64,000 nt of DNA, taken from NCBI GenBank assembly GCA_003415625.1, contig PYIU01000008.1:2356001-2420000 (forward strand), in the 5' to 3' direction. The position numbers and the translations under genes are program-made. The stretch is from Aquanectria penicillioides (Eukaryota; Ascomycota; Sordariomycetes; Hypocreales; Nectriaceae). The first letter of the stretch is position 1; the number at the start of each line of letters is the position of its first letter. Below, piece after piece: positions 1 to 13,267 of the stretch. The notes under the pieces were generated by a model, which made no database searches, was not told where the DNA came from, and saw only the letters and a list, made by a program, of their open reading frames with translations.

Positions 1-197
1 GCAGAGGGAAAAAAGGAGAGGAGAGGGAACGGACTGGCCGTCCCAAGGTGAGAGGCAAGAGCAAGAAAGAGGGGCGGCTCCGCCTTCCCATCAGCCTCTC
101 TCACCTCTCGCGCTTCCCCTCTCACCTCACACATGCACACGTACACATGCGCGCGCACCTACACATTACTTGGTCTCTGTGCTTGCTCATCCATACC

Positions 198-236
198 TAC
201 CTAGGTACCTACTTACCTACCTTAGGTACCTAGGTA
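198..236. repeat. Inverted repeat of the CCTAGGTA family
   Basis: Two perfect 14-bp arms, TACCTAGGTACCTA at 198-211 and its reverse complement at 223-236, surround an 11-nt loop. Related TACCTACC/CCTAGGTA blocks recur at about 3231-3240, 9201-9210, 10547-10585, 19599-19614 and 20151-20162, always outside the genes I call. This is seen directly; function is unknown. Confidence 0.85.
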
Positions 237-3200
237 AGTATACACACATGCTCTCCATCTCCTCTCCTCTTCTCTCCCTCGCGCACACATAAAACGACAC
301 ATCGAAAGTCATCCTGACAGCGCAAACACACAACCACAGCACACGCATGTTACGCAGGCGCGCAAAGCACCCACACTCTCACTCGCTCGGCACCCTCAGA
401 CTACCACAAAAGCACGCATAAGGATTTGTCTGTCTTGGTGTGTTATGTGCGTCAGCTCGGGACACGACACACTCTCATCATTTTAGGGGACGACCAAGGA
501 TCAGTTCAGGACAAGGTTTACATGGGGGGAGGGAGCCAAGCCATGGCCATAACCGGTCTGATAGGGCCGCAGACAGATAGTCGGAGAGGGGAATAACATG
601 AACATGGAAAAACCCGCTCCATCGCGCAATGAAAGTCTCCGGAGAAACACGCGGGAAGCGAGGCCAGCATTGGCAGCCAGCCCAAGGCCCCAAGGTAGGT
701 GTGTAGGGGCCTTGCCCTTCCCTCCAATGGGGAACTCATCCAGCCAGCCAAACAGAGAAGAAGGAATTGCCTGCAGCATCTACACCTACACCTTCGTAAC
801 CCACGTTGTTTTGGTCGACTCGACCTACCTATCGGCATCACACTGAGATGCACCTCACAGAGCACCTTCCTGCCCTCCGTCCTCCACTACACCTCCCCTC
901 TCGAGAAGGCGCACTCCAACAAAACAAACAAACAAAATCCCACTGCTGCACTACCTACAGCACCTACAGACACGCGGCCAGCTGGCTCTGATGCAGATAT
1001 AGCCAATGGGACATCTGCGCGCTCGTGCCTCTATGCTCAACCTCAAGGTTCCATTCCCTAACCTTTTGCACCGGTGAGTACATGTGTCAGTGATGGAGGG
1101 TGCATATTCCCCTGCAAGTTCACACACAGGGCCTTCGCACTTAATACATTAGAAGATAGTCAATTACTCTGCCAGTCTCTGCGCAAGATTTGGGGCAATT
1201 GTCGATCGTCGAGGCAGCTGAGATGTACGTATGTATGTGCCCGTCATACGCAGGTTGCACAGAAAGCACATGCCCTCCCCCCAAACTGAGCCACCATTGT
1301 CGAGTATCGTCTAGTTCTGCGTTAAGGATTTGCTGGTAAGTGGGCTGAGATTGATCTTCTGGTAAGGTAAGCAAGTCAATAATTTGATCTTGTTGTATGA
1401 CTTTCTCCTCCAACAACCGGCAACCTTAGCCACCCCAGCTTAAGCTACCCAACGATGCGGCCACGAGCTCATGGGGTGGAGCAATGGCGCACCCTCCCCC
1501 AGTTGTCCACTGCCAGTGGTTGATGACAGGAAGCTGTTCGAGCCTAGGTGGATGATAATGCGGACTCTCCGAGCACGGCGGAGAAGACGCAGCCTTCAAG
1601 TGGTGGCCGGTGAAAGGGAGGCCAGAGGAACCGAAGGCGGCGAGTGGATGGAACATGGAGGGCTAAGCTACAGTAGCACCAGCAGGCCAGGACACAAGTC
1701 GCGTCGTGGTGATAGGCTCAGCCCCTCCCATAGTCCCAGCCGGGTCCAGCCGTGGTCCCAGGGAGAGGAAAGCCCGGCAGCCCAGTCCAGCCTGGTTGCT
1801 GCTCAACACCGGCACTCACGGACTCGCGGACATGGCAATGTCCAGCACATCATCCATCTACCCACCCATTCATCCTTGTTGCGTCCAGGGCGGGCACAGC
1901 TGTCTTAGCTCACCTCACCGCCGTCCACGAGAGACGGCGACAGCGACGCACGACCTCAGTGACCCCAAGATCCACGTTTGCCAGCGTATCGGGCAAGGCT
2001 TTGCCTTACATGGGTTGGCTCCAGTAATTTTAGGCTGAGGAAATCTTGGGGAACATTACGCGCTGCTGCTGCTACCCAAAGGAGAAGGGGAAAGAAAAAT
2101 CGAGCATGAGGAGGCATCGAAGGTCAGCCGAGCGAAGAGATGAAGCCATGCCTTCGTCCTGTTGGCTGTCGTGATGGATGCATATGTGAGATTGCTGCCA
2201 CTGCGTCTGTTACCGCATGTGGGGTGTTTCGTACATATTCGTACAGACACGTTGGGTTTGTTATTGCACTCAATACCGCCTCAACGTCAGGGTCCCAGCC
2301 TCGTACTCTTGCGCTCTCATAATATGTCTCGCAATTCAACGAGAGAAGATGTTTGGCTTCGTAACCCCACATAGGCGCGGTCGTGTGGAATACGATGGAC
2401 AAGGCCAGGAAGCCACAGGTGTTTAGAGGTACCGTATCCCAATTCGGACCATCCAAGATGGGACTAAACCAACCAGGGGGTCAATGTTCATCTCAACTCC
2501 CATCGCAACTCGCGTCGTAAGCCATTGGGGCAGAGTTGCATGTTGCATGCTGCCTCGCGAATAATGGTGTGCGAAGGTGGAAGATGAAATACCTAACTCG
2601 AGGCTAGCAGCGTACAAAGTGATGCTTGTCCCCCTTGACCCTCCGCTCCCCGGAACTACCCCTCTCTTGACACTGGCCCAAGTCTCATAGTAACGTCGAG
2701 CCTAACTAACAGGCGACCACATCCAGGGCGTTGATGGGACGCCTTACGCCCACGAGGCGGATGATTCGACGGACTCACCCTCCCTCCATTGAGCCATTGC
2801 TTCTTTCTGATCCGGCTGCATTTGGCGGCGGCAGGGCTGCGAGCCCTGATTGGAAGTCGGGGCCTCGGTTGGGGATGGAGGCTCGAGTGTTAAGTCTTGG
2901 GGGTCTTGTTTGTTTTGGTCTTGAATGCATGCATGTTTCTGCCGTCCTGCAGCTTTCTACCAAGCTGGTTTTGATATTCTTTGTTTCATAAGTCGCTCAC
3001 GCGTGAGGCCACCCGCGCAGAACCAATTTTGGGTGTGAGCGGGCTTGGCCGGCATAGAACGCAGTTGGACGTATCAGCCTCGTCCCCGATCCAGCCTTGA
3101 CAACCACTACCACAATTAATGTACCCAAGACGGGACAGCGGGAAGATCACAAAACAAAAACGGCGAGAGGCTGGTCCGGAAGAGGGGCAAGACCGGCAGC

Positions 3201-5081
3201 TCGCCTAGTGCTTGTCTTGCTTCACTGCACTACCTACCTAAGCTCAAGAACGTCATCTGTCAGCGGCAAGTAGGTATTCCTACATTCTCAACTTGGCTTT
3301 TGCCCTTGCAAATTAGCTCTCGTGTAATGACGGGCTCCCTCCCCGAGGTCCAGCCCCCCTCCCTTTCACACGCCATCCAAGTCTTTCCGTCAAGGGAGGT
3401 GGGTTTAGTCTATCTGTTTAGCAAGGTTTTCCCGGGGCAGGGAAAAGGGGTGAAAATCTGTTCCCGTTCATAGCGACTAGAAACGGAGGTAAACCTGGTT
3501 CAATTACCATATCCGTAGTACTACAATGGATAATGAGGAGGCTTGATTCTGTTCCTGAGTGGTGGAGTTAGAAATATCGGTAGACGATGGAAGGGACAGG
3601 AGAGCTGAATGATGACGAATGGGGGTGCCTACCTAGGCAATTCTTGACGAGGCTCGGGTGTGGCGAAGCTCAGCCACATTATTCTCTGGAAGAGTCCACA
3701 GGCTGTGCTCGGCGCGGTGATTTGCAGCATGTCGAAGATGGACGCGAGGAGAGGTCAGAGGCCTATAGTTCTCAGGCTTGAGCCCCAGCAAGTCGCAAGT
3801 CAGTGGCCAAGGACAAGTGGGCTTACCCACTGCCCGGGAACAACCCCGGGGCATGGAGCCCTGGGAAAAGGGCGATCGATCCCGTCCACCATGCGAACAC
3901 CCACGAGGGCTCACGCTCCCACCGGTCAGGCCAGACGGCGTTTAGCAACCCAAACTACGCTATGCAAAGGCCCGAAGGCGAAGGCGAAGGCGAAGGCGAT
4001 ACCGAGAATATTCAAGAATTGCGTGTGGTGCGCAATACAGCGAATTTGGGCTCGTGGAGGGCCAGGCTTACTATACTGCGCGTATGTTCCTCAAACCCGA
4101 GAGCCAAGCCCAACAGACAATGCACTGCCACTCCGGCCTCATGGTGAGAGTTGACTCTGACTCCACCAACTCTTTGAAGATGGCAGCCTAGAAGTACCTC
4201 TCTACCAGCAGTAACCTATAGTGTGACACGTGCTATCCTTCTAAGGTCAATGAATTATTCAGCCAACTATTGTCACGAGGGAAAAGTCGAAACAGAAAGC
4301 TTTGTTCAAAGTCAGAATGACAGGATATGGAGTTGAAGGGCATGCTTCCAGGTGGTCCAGGTCCATGTGATCGGGTTTGAGAGACGCTACTGTACAGGCT
4401 ACAAGCAGAACCATGATCTGGCAGCGTATCCGTGCTGCCCGGGCGTCCCTGCACCCGCTGCTGCTGCTGCTGCTGCTACCCGCCCTCATCCGTCCTTCAA
4501 CTTCTGTTCAACCCATTCCCCTTCGCCACGACGGCGCCGCAACAGCCGAGCCTCTAGCTTACACAATGGCCAGCACAGAGTCACCCCGCTGAGAAGACTT
4601 GAAGAAGCTTTGGTTTACAGCCCAGGGTGCCAGGCGCTCGGGCACTCCGCTCGTGCCGGTAGCTGCGATGGGTATTCGGGCAAGGTTCGTGTTGCGTCAC
4701 TTTGAGGGGCTTTCCGCAGGGCTCAATCCAGCCCTGGGTGTTCTCTGCAAAACGGGCCGCCACCGTCATGTAGGCACTAACTCGCGGCTCTAAAACAAGG
4801 CTCGGCCAGCGCAGAACTGACCAGCAGGTAACTTACTGGCCAGTTTGACAAGACGTAATCGCTGCTGAGCGGGCGGGTACTCTTACGTAGGTCGGTACCT
4901 CGCTCAAATTTAGCGTCCTCCCCCCCATCCCACTATTCTTGGCCCCCAGGTCCAGGTCCCCATGCTGCCCAACTCCAACTTTTTACTGCGCTGCGCTTCG
5001 CTGCAAGTCAACCTGTGACCAACAAGCAACGACTCGTCGGTCACCCTCACCTCGTACCTGTTACAGTCCGGGACGTCCTTT

Positions 5082-5112
5082 GCTTTTTTTTTTCCTTTGG
5101 TTTTTTATCCTT
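5082..5112 (+). promoter_or_regulatory. T/C-rich tract upstream of the patatin-like gene
   Basis: A T-dominated pyrimidine run lies about 205-235 bp before the ATG at 5318. Pyrimidine-rich tracts close to the transcription start are common in filamentous fungal promoters, so this is a plausible core promoter element. No TATA box is evident next to it, and the transcription start was not determined. Confidence 0.35.
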
Positions 5113-5317
5113 CGGTCATCTTCCTATTATCCATCCCGTCTCCTTGCTATTCGCATTGCTATTGCTGTGCATACCACACCAATCCACTCGACAGAGTCAA
5201 TCTTGCCCCCAAAGCTACGACCGCTCGATACATCTTCGCGTTCACTCGCAAGGCAAACACCGGTTTTCGCAATTCAGCTTGCAAAGGGTTCACATCGCCC
5301 ATCAACCGCCCGCGCTG

Positions 5318-7298
5318 ATGGACTCGTATGGAGTCAGGAGGAAGGACACCACAAAGGGCCCACCCCTCCGCATCTTGTCACTGGGTAAGAAAGCCACCGC
5401 TCGCGCGCTGAGAGACAAGAGCATCATAGCCTCTTTTCTGCCCATTACTTTACCTCGTCCGACAGCAGAAGACGTCCGTTGCGGTATCGCTTAGGCTAAC
5501 GCGCTCATATACAGATGGAGGAGGTGTTCGTGGCTACTCCATCTTTATTATTGTCCAGGAGTTGATGCACCGCACCTTTGTCGAAATCGAAGGCCGCGCC
5601 CCTCGCCGACACGAAATCCCCAAACCATGCGATCACTTCGACCTCATTGTCGGCACGGGCACTGGCGGGCTCATCGCCCTCATGCTCGGCCGCTTGCGCC
5701 TCGATCTTGAGACGTGCAAGGAGCTCTATGTCCGCCTCACCAGGATGGTCTTTGAGACGGACAAGACGATCGCCGGTATTCCCTACCGTTCCACCCTCTT
5801 CAAGGCCAGTAAGCTTGAGGAGGCCATTAAGCAGGCTGTTCAAGAACATACTATTAATGAAAGAGAGGGCAATGAGTGTTCTGAACCGGACATAGTCAGC
5901 CCGCTCAACCCCGCCCTCCACTCGAGCGCCGCGGGGCCAAGACGTCATGCAAGCAACGCCAGTGTTGTGAGCTTCAGCGCCCGCAGTCCCTCCGCCCAGA
6001 TGTCCCGACCAGCCTTCAGCTCAAGACATGGTGACCCCAATGCTCGACTATACGATCCCCGGGAAACCCGCACCAAGACGTGAGTGCCGCTATACTTGCC
6101 CTAATCCCCCCTCTGGAGCTTGCAAAAGCGCAATTACTCACGTGTATTATGCAGCGCTGTCACGGCCGTGTATAAAGGATCCCCTCGAGGAGAACCCGCT
6201 GCGGTTCTCCGTTCTTACGACTCTCGAAAGGAACCGCCGCCCGAATTCGACTGCAAAATTTGGCAGGCCGGTCGCGCAACCTGCGCCATCGGCCTCGCTT
6301 TCAAGCCTATTCAGATCGGACAATCCGTTTTTCACGACGATGGCTATGGAACATTTAATCCCAGTCCAGAAGCTCTGGATGAGGCAGTCGTGAACGAGTG
6401 GCCTGGGAGGGAGGTCGGCGTGTTCGTTAGCGTTGGTACCGGGCGACGGCCCAAGGGCAGTGATGCTAACCAGCAAATGTGGTACGAGGGTTTCCTTGGA
6501 GATTTTGCAGAGGCGCGGAGGAAGTTGATTGCCAAAATTGAAGGTTGCGAAAAGATTCACGAATACATGGTACGAGAACACCTATCGAGGCGTGGGGTGA
6601 ATGTTGAAAATTACTACCGCCTCAACGTCGAGATTGGCGTAGGTGAGTTCGGCATGAATGAGTGGAATCGTCTAGGAGACATCAGCACAGGAACGCGACG
6701 TTACATGTCTCGAGACGCTGAACAGAAGATGATCCGAGGAATTACGTCGAAGATGGCCAAGATCTATCGGGCGAAGCTTCGATGGGAGCGTACGCCCCGA
6801 GTACCTGAGCTGGTCAAGTCGACCTCCACCACATTCGAGTCGCCTCTGGCGGTTGAGCTCCCCGGAGATTTCCCAACCACAGTACCGCTACCACACAGTC
6901 CACCCAGCCGGTCGTCATTTGAGTCTGGCTCCGATAGTCTTCAAGTTCGCAACGGATATCACTCTCCCCGCAGCTCCAATGAGCGAATACGACCCAGTAC
7001 GGGACATTCGAACGGATCGCCTCCTCCAAGCCATCGGCCGATCATATCGCCCCCAAGCTCAAGTGCCCCAAACCTACGATCCGATGATCCTGACCACCTC
7101 ACGGTGACTGCACCGACCCCTTCTCAGTACCGTGACGGTTCAGGTTCCGACATTATCGCCATCACAAGCCCTGATGAGGCACCGAGACCACATCCACTGA
7201 AACAAACGGGGCCACCACCCACAAGAATCGAACCGCCGCCTCTGCCACCCAAAACTCCACTTCCAGAGGGCCAGCAGGGGGAAGGCGGCCACCAGTAA
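5318..7298 (+). CDS. Patatin-like phospholipase-family protein, nucleophile Ser replaced by Gly
   Basis: Three exons, 5318-5384, 5515-6079 and 6155-7298, give 591 residues. Both introns are GT-AG; the first has a GCTAAC branch point. Joining exons 1 and 2 creates the glycine-rich oxyanion-hole motif DGGGVRG (residues 23-29), which fixes the splice. The second patatin motif normally reads G-x-S-x-G; here it is GTGTGG, with Gly71 where the catalytic serine should be. The Asp of the catalytic dyad appears kept in HDDGYG (about residue 273). Patatins normally hydrolyse membrane or storage lipids with a Ser-Asp dyad, so this protein is probably not a standard lipase. The C-terminal third is Pro/Ser-rich, with PPxPP-type stretches. 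The stop at 7296-7298 probably results from a 1-nt frameshift at the G5 run 7277-7281. With one more G, the frame continues through another Pro-rich segment to a stop at 7376-7378, giving about 618 residues. No signal peptide is seen, so it is probably cytosolic. Confidence 0.85.
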
Positions 7299-10200
7299 TC
7301 CCACCTCCATATCCTATGGATGACGAGGAGCCACCACCAGTGAATATGGCTCGGAAACCAGACTATCGAGGCAGATGATGAATGATGTTGTGGACAGGCG
7401 CCGGGACGAGTTGGAGAGAGGAGAGGATATGATGACATGTTTTACGCATGTCATTTTCCGTTCCTTTAGTCGGCTCCTGAATCAGTGAAGGCATTCCTGG
7501 ATCGGCACCACAGAGCCTTGGAGACTGCAGCCGAGGATGTTTAGAGTCGAGGGTGGCGTTGGGGATTTCCTTTGATACTCCATGATGGGTTTGATGACGT
7601 ATGTTATTGTTTATTAGATACCACTAGGGGGATGATGATATACGTCCGTTGATGGATCTCGTTCTTGTTGGTTTGTGAAGAGGAGAGGGTAAAGGCACTA
7701 CGGACACATTACAATACCTTGCTTGGGTTGTGCAAACTAAGTCAAGTGGTCAGGATGAGCAAGAAAGGGATAACGATGATAGTCTGAAAGATAGTTAATG
7801 ACTGAATGAATGACTCGCACAGGACGGGGTCTAGACAATGGTTGAAAGCAAGGACCATCTAACTTGTGAAATGAGGCCTGAGTGCGACGATACGATTGGA
7901 GTTGAGCGCTCGTCTGGGGACTTGTGGCAGACGGCGGGGAAAGGTGTGAGTGAAGCCGACGCGGCGTTGTAGCCAATCACGCTTACGAGACATCAACGCA
8001 TTAAAATTGCGAGTTTTGGACAACGAGCAGACCACCCATAGTTACAGAATAGATTCTACGGGGAGCGCGAGTGTCGGGCCCGGTTTCTGGAACGACCGAC
8101 AGGGGCTCAAGCTGCATTCTTCTTGCGCTGTGCTTCGGTAGAGTGCTCTCCATACGTGCCAGCAACGGAGTGAGCGCCCAACTACATAGGTACTATGCAG
8201 GAAATGGGCAATGTTCCGCATCCGGAGCTAGACTCTGGAGACGCATGGGCCACGAGGCTTGCACCAAGCGGCGCATACCTACACAGCCAACGCTACTGTG
8301 GAGGGGATTCGTAAGTCTCCGACCCAGTGACAGATAAAGCCAGGCCGCGCAGAGGGCCGAGAGATGAGGCAGACTAGTTGTGGAGTTGAGCAAATGAAAG
8401 CGAAAGGGTCTGATATTGTTAGTTGCACTAGCCGCAGGTTCGATGCTTACATGGATCCTTTCATAACGGGGGATACTATTGCCGTTCTCGACAACTCTTT
8501 GATACAGTCAGTCACAGTGTAGTTCGATGAGGCTCCACACCCGGTGCAGCATTAGAGCCCCGTCTCGGCTCCAGGATCGTCGCCGCGGCAGCGGTCCGTC
8601 CTGCAGTACGACTTCGCTACTATGGCGGATGCTTTTGGTATTTTTCCTCGGGTATGTTACTCTCTGCTTGGGGGACAAGAGTGGTGAATGTAACATGTGG
8701 TTCGAGAATAAATTAACCTCGGTCACGGAGTATCATTCGAAGAACCATAGGAGACTGCGTCGAGTTGCCGACGTTCAAATTGGTTTCTCCACATTTCAAC
8801 TTGCGCCCAAAACATCACAAGATGACACAATAGGTGTCGGAGCAAAGTCGAGCATGTATGGAAGATGGTTCGTGTCCATTCGTCGACGATTCAACTACAC
8901 ATTGGGGGTCAGTTGATGCCGGAGACCTCTGTTGAGCCTATCGAAATGAGACGGTATGCGCAGGATGGAGCTCCATCCGAGCATCCCGGAGCTGTGAACA
9001 AACCAGCAGAAGGCCCGTGGAAACCTGGGCTATCCCGTCTGACAGGGGATGCCCACGAGCTAGGTTACAGGGGGTTAGGGCCGAGTGTAGTGGGGAGGAG
9101 CAGGACTTGCAGCGTGGTGGAGGTGATGATCCAGTGGCTACGGTGGCTACCTCCAGTGGGTAGCTGCCCAACTGGCCTTCACAGAGTGGACATGCCTCCC
9201 TACCTAGGTAGCTAACTTCCGGCAGAGCACTGTCATCCACACCCAAACTGCCTACCGTCTACCATGTAGATCTCCATCCACAACCCTGCTAGATAAAAAA
9301 TCCACCAACGACATGCAAATCATGAGTCAAAAGAACTAGAAAAGAAAGAGAAACAAAATGATACGAGAGGGAAAGCAAAAAGAAAGAAAAAAAAAGACGC
9401 CGGAACTACGAAAATACCAATGGCATGTTGTTTACTTTTCCCCAGCTGAATGGGACTGCCCAGCCTACCCCTATCTCTCTTGAGGGTGGTCAGCCGTGTG
9501 GTACACGGGCTGGCTGGACTCCACCTGTCGCGGCCGAGGCTAGACGCTCGACTCCGACTCCATCACCATCTCAAACCGCACAGCAGCTGCACTGAGGCTA
9601 GCTGGCTGGCTTGGCTGGCTTGGCTTGGCTGGCCGGTGGCTTCTCGGGGGAGTGAAGGCATGACATGGTATGCCCTACGCTGACTGCTCTGTGCCCTTCG
9701 TTTGAGGGCAACTCCAAGTTAGCTGTCACACCGAAGTCCGATATTGGGATATGTGCTAGAGCCTAGGATCTAGGATCTGCGAGTACTTGGTCAGACGAGA
9801 AACATTCCGGGGGCGTCGTCAGTTGGTAAGAGTCCCCGCTCGTTGGTTTGGAATTGAAACAGCGATACCTAAGGCCAAGATAGGTTGAATGCTGAAAAAG
9901 AGTCAGGAGCAGCTGGACTGTAAGAGTCAGTGGTGGCCTATTATTAGATACCAGATACTACGAATCGAAATGCATACTGCCATCCCTCCATGACCGAGGT
10001 ACACTTTAGGCATCTATGATTTCCTCTCTCCTAGGATATGTTGGGTGCGTGTATCTGACGCCAGGGCTCAGATGCCAGGCCATACTTCACAGCCCTGGAG
10101 CAGATCCTCCTTGCATCTTGCTTCTTCCTCCAGTTCTTTGGGGCTTGGGCATACTATGGATGTAGGAGCCGCCTACAAAGTGGATCTGGCTTGCGTGAGG

Positions 10201-10546
10201 ACCTGCACTACTGCCGCTGTAGCCTGGATCCGCCGTAGCTTGGGGCCGCACCTGGGCCTGTCGAAATACACTATATGCTGCTGTGCAATAAGCTCTACAT
10301 ATGAATGGAAACAAACAAAACTATCGTCTAGGTACCACGCAGTTCCAAACCAGTCTACACCTAGCATGTATGTACAGTACGCATGCAAGTAGGTATCTAG
10401 GTATGCATGTCTCTGCGTGAAGTCTCATAGAACTGGTCATTGTTTCTTGCTGCTTTGGGCACAGCACCGAGATGCGCACATCACCTAGTCCTGGGCTTGG
10501 CCATGGATGGTCCTCAACAGCCACATGGTGCGTTAGTTGCCCTACA

Positions 10547-10577
10547 GTAGGTAGGTACCTACCACCTACCTACCTAC
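10547..10577. repeat. Inverted repeat, GTAGGTAGGTA / TACCTACCTAC
   Basis: Arms of 11 bp at 10547-10557 and 10567-10577 are perfect reverse complements around a 9-nt loop and run on into a TACCTAGGTAC block. It belongs to the same dispersed family as the repeat at 198-236. Confidence 0.8.
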
Positions 10578-11815
10578 CTAGGTACTACCAACACATTACA
10601 TCTGTCTTCGTACTAAGGAAGGTGCCTGCGCGCACGCGGCATTTGCCAGCTGACAAACGCAGACTTTTGGGCTATGGCGGATAGAGTTTTTTGGTCTAGA
10701 ATGCTTCCTTTTCCTTTTCACCTTGGTTTCCGTTCCCGGTCGACGCGCCTAGGCGGCCCGTGAGCGGCCTAAACGGGATTTTACTTGACACTTCTGGTGG
10801 CCTGTCATCAGCCGGCCACGGGTCCTGGACCGAAACCAAGTCGGCGTGTCACGCTCGGCATTTCACTTCCCGACCCCAGCGCACTGTGGCCGGCTGTGCC
10901 TACCTCCCCAACGGGAACCCCTCAGTTTCCCTCGAATTCTCATCTCTCGCTCGCTGGCATAAGGTCCGGTTCCTGTAAGAGTTCACGCGGCGCGGGAAAC
11001 AAAAAGGAAAATCAAGCCAGCCCCCAGCCTCGACGCCAGATGAGCCAGCGCAGCGCAGCAGCTAAGGAGGAGGGATGATGCATGCTGCCACAGGTATGCA
11101 TATCACCGCCCCTCATGTCTCTCTGTTGATATGGAGTCCATTGTGCCCAATTTGGCATCCTGCCTCGGTTTCTTTTCTTTTGTACGGAAGAATTGTGACA
11201 CCCATCAAATCCTGTCTCATAGACCTTGACTGTTACCCCAACCCAGCTCGTAGAATCCGTAGTTTCTGCATACTCTTCCTTCTCCCTCGCACATATCGTC
11301 AACATTGTACACTCGATCTCCAAGTCTTTTTACGACTCCTCGCCATCGATAGGACAAGGATCTCTCCTTAGCTTTCCCCAGAACTTGGGTGGGAAACTGG
11401 CCGGCCACCACTAACCAGTCCACTAAACTCACTGGGTACTTTAGGTGCGCGCGAAGTAGCACCTGCCTCCCAAGCTAGCTCGACTGATGGGACACGGACT
11501 AGCCCGTAGTCTGGGCTAAAGACCTCACCTAAAAAAAGGACCTACGTACATAAAAGTAAGGCAAGCGCAATTCAAGGCCAAGGCGGCAAGGAAGCCACGG
11601 TCCGTCCGTCGAGTCGAGTCTTTCCCCGGGAGGGCTAAGAAGGGAAAGGGAAATGGAAAGCTAAGGCAGGCGGGTTGGTAGGTGCGGTTGTCTGTCTTGC
11701 GTCCGGCTCCGTTTGCCTGTTGTCCTGAATAAGCCCTGACGAAGCTATTCCTCTTCTTGGTCCCCTCTCTAATCACGGGACTGTCGGCCGACACAAATCG
11801 CCAACTTTACCTTAC

Positions 11816-11845
11816 CCTTGCCTTGCCTTGCCTTGCCTTGCCTTG
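11816..11845 (+). repeat. Tandem pentanucleotide (CCTTG)6
   Basis: Six exact consecutive CCTTG copies in non-coding DNA, about 1.8 kb before the Zn2Cys6 start codon. Confidence 0.9.
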
Positions 11846-13189
11846 CTGAAGTGCCGTTCCCTTGCAAACCGAGGCCTTTTCCAGAGCAGAGCAGAGCAGA
11901 GAGGCAAAGCGTCGGGCCCTGGCCAAGGAAGGGTCAAAGTCGATAGAGATCAACCTGCGCCCACGCGACACGACCCAGCAACCACACGGCAAACGCACAG
12001 CACGCAGGCACTGACCCGACCAGCTTCATGCAACGCGGCCCTTGCAGCGACAGACAAACTCCGTCAACCAGTAAAGCCCAACGACTTATTAGAGCCGGAG
12101 CTCAAACCACAGCCCAAGTGCACATCGTCCCGTTTCTCGTCTCCTATCTCAGGCTTCGGCTCCGGCCTCGTTCCCTTCGCTCTGCGTGGACCCTAACTAG
12201 TGCAGCAGTATCCTTCTTCTACCCTCCTTTACCTTTATCCATATTTTACCACCCTTGCCCGTTGCTTTGGTCAGGTTCAACGAGACTGTCAGAGCTTTTT
12301 TTACTTCCCCTAGGCCCTGCTGTTCGTTTCTTTACTCCTCGCCTGCCTTTCCTCTGTTTCCCTCTCGTACCTCATCCGGAAAGCGCACAGCCTGGTCTAC
12401 CCCAGTGAGGGTTCGAGATTGACACGGGACTCGCCCCTTGAAGGAACATCACCCCCAAGACAAACAGGCTGGAGTGCGGCGGCTTGCAGCATCCCAAATC
12501 TTCTCGGCCAATACTCGCAACCTCTCTCGCGCGCGGCAACGAACCAGGGGTCTCTTCCTGTTTTTTCTCGCCAACGAAAAGCGACTCCAAACACAACCTC
12601 CCCCTCCCCCCGGAGATTTTCCCAGACATTGGAGAGGAAGAACCGACACCAGCAGTCATCTCCAGGGTTCCAGTGTTACCCGACACTGCCAACTGCGGAG
12701 CAGAGACAATCCTCAACTGGTCGCCGCACACAGGACCGCCTGCACGACTAGATCTGCGGCTGCGCCATCAACCAACAGGATCGAGATCCAGGCACCTTGA
12801 CGCCAACCAACGTCCAAAAAGGACTCGCAGAGAAGCACCATTAACACTACGCGCACTACCTCAGCACAATCCAGCAGGCAAGCAAGCAACTGAAGCATCT
12901 CGGCACCACGCCGTGTGGATGGATCTTTTGCGCTCTCCACATTCCCGTGCACCGATTACTATTTGTTCTAGACTTACCTCCATCCCGTCCATCCATCTTC
13001 TCGGACCAGCTAACAGCTGCTGTCGTGACCTCAAGTCATCTGCCTATCTTCCATCGCCCCCAAGCGCATCCTCCTTTTGTTTCTGATCTCACCACCCCAT
13101 TTTATTGCCTCACCTCATCTATCACATCTCATCCTTCCCTTATCTTCCTTTCCGTTCACACACCGTCACATTACACCCTAACCGTGCGA

Positions 13190-13267
13190 ATGGGTCGCTT
13201 GTTTCCTCGTCTCGCTTGGCCCCGTCAACTGAAAGGAGATACCAAGATTCATCATTGCCCGCTTTGA
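13190..13267 (+). other. Candidate upstream ORF before the Zn2Cys6 gene
   Basis: An ATG at 13190 opens 25 codons closed by TGA at 13265-13267, about 356 nt before the main ATG. If transcription starts upstream of it, which is unknown, it could dampen translation of the regulator. The peptide shows no recognisable motif, and short ORFs like this are frequent by chance. Confidence 0.25.

Larger units (their letters stand above)
1..5317. other. Intergenic, no recognisable gene; low-complexity and palindromic repeats
   Basis: I see no conserved protein, RNA gene or transposon here. Open frames are short, overlap on several strands and frames, and lack recognisable motifs. The stretch holds CA-rich sequence (about 120-310), a palindromic TACCTAGG repeat (198-236), a CTG/GCT run near 4450-4480, and a T/C-rich tract near 5080-5110. 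The last few hundred bases should include the promoter and leader of the patatin-like gene that starts at 5318. Confidence 0.6.

Noticed and set aside
8527..8916. 129-codon plus-strand frame with one hydrophobic stretch
   Set aside because: A single hydrophobic segment in a short frame is expected by chance; no family, no signal peptide at the start, no supporting splice sites.
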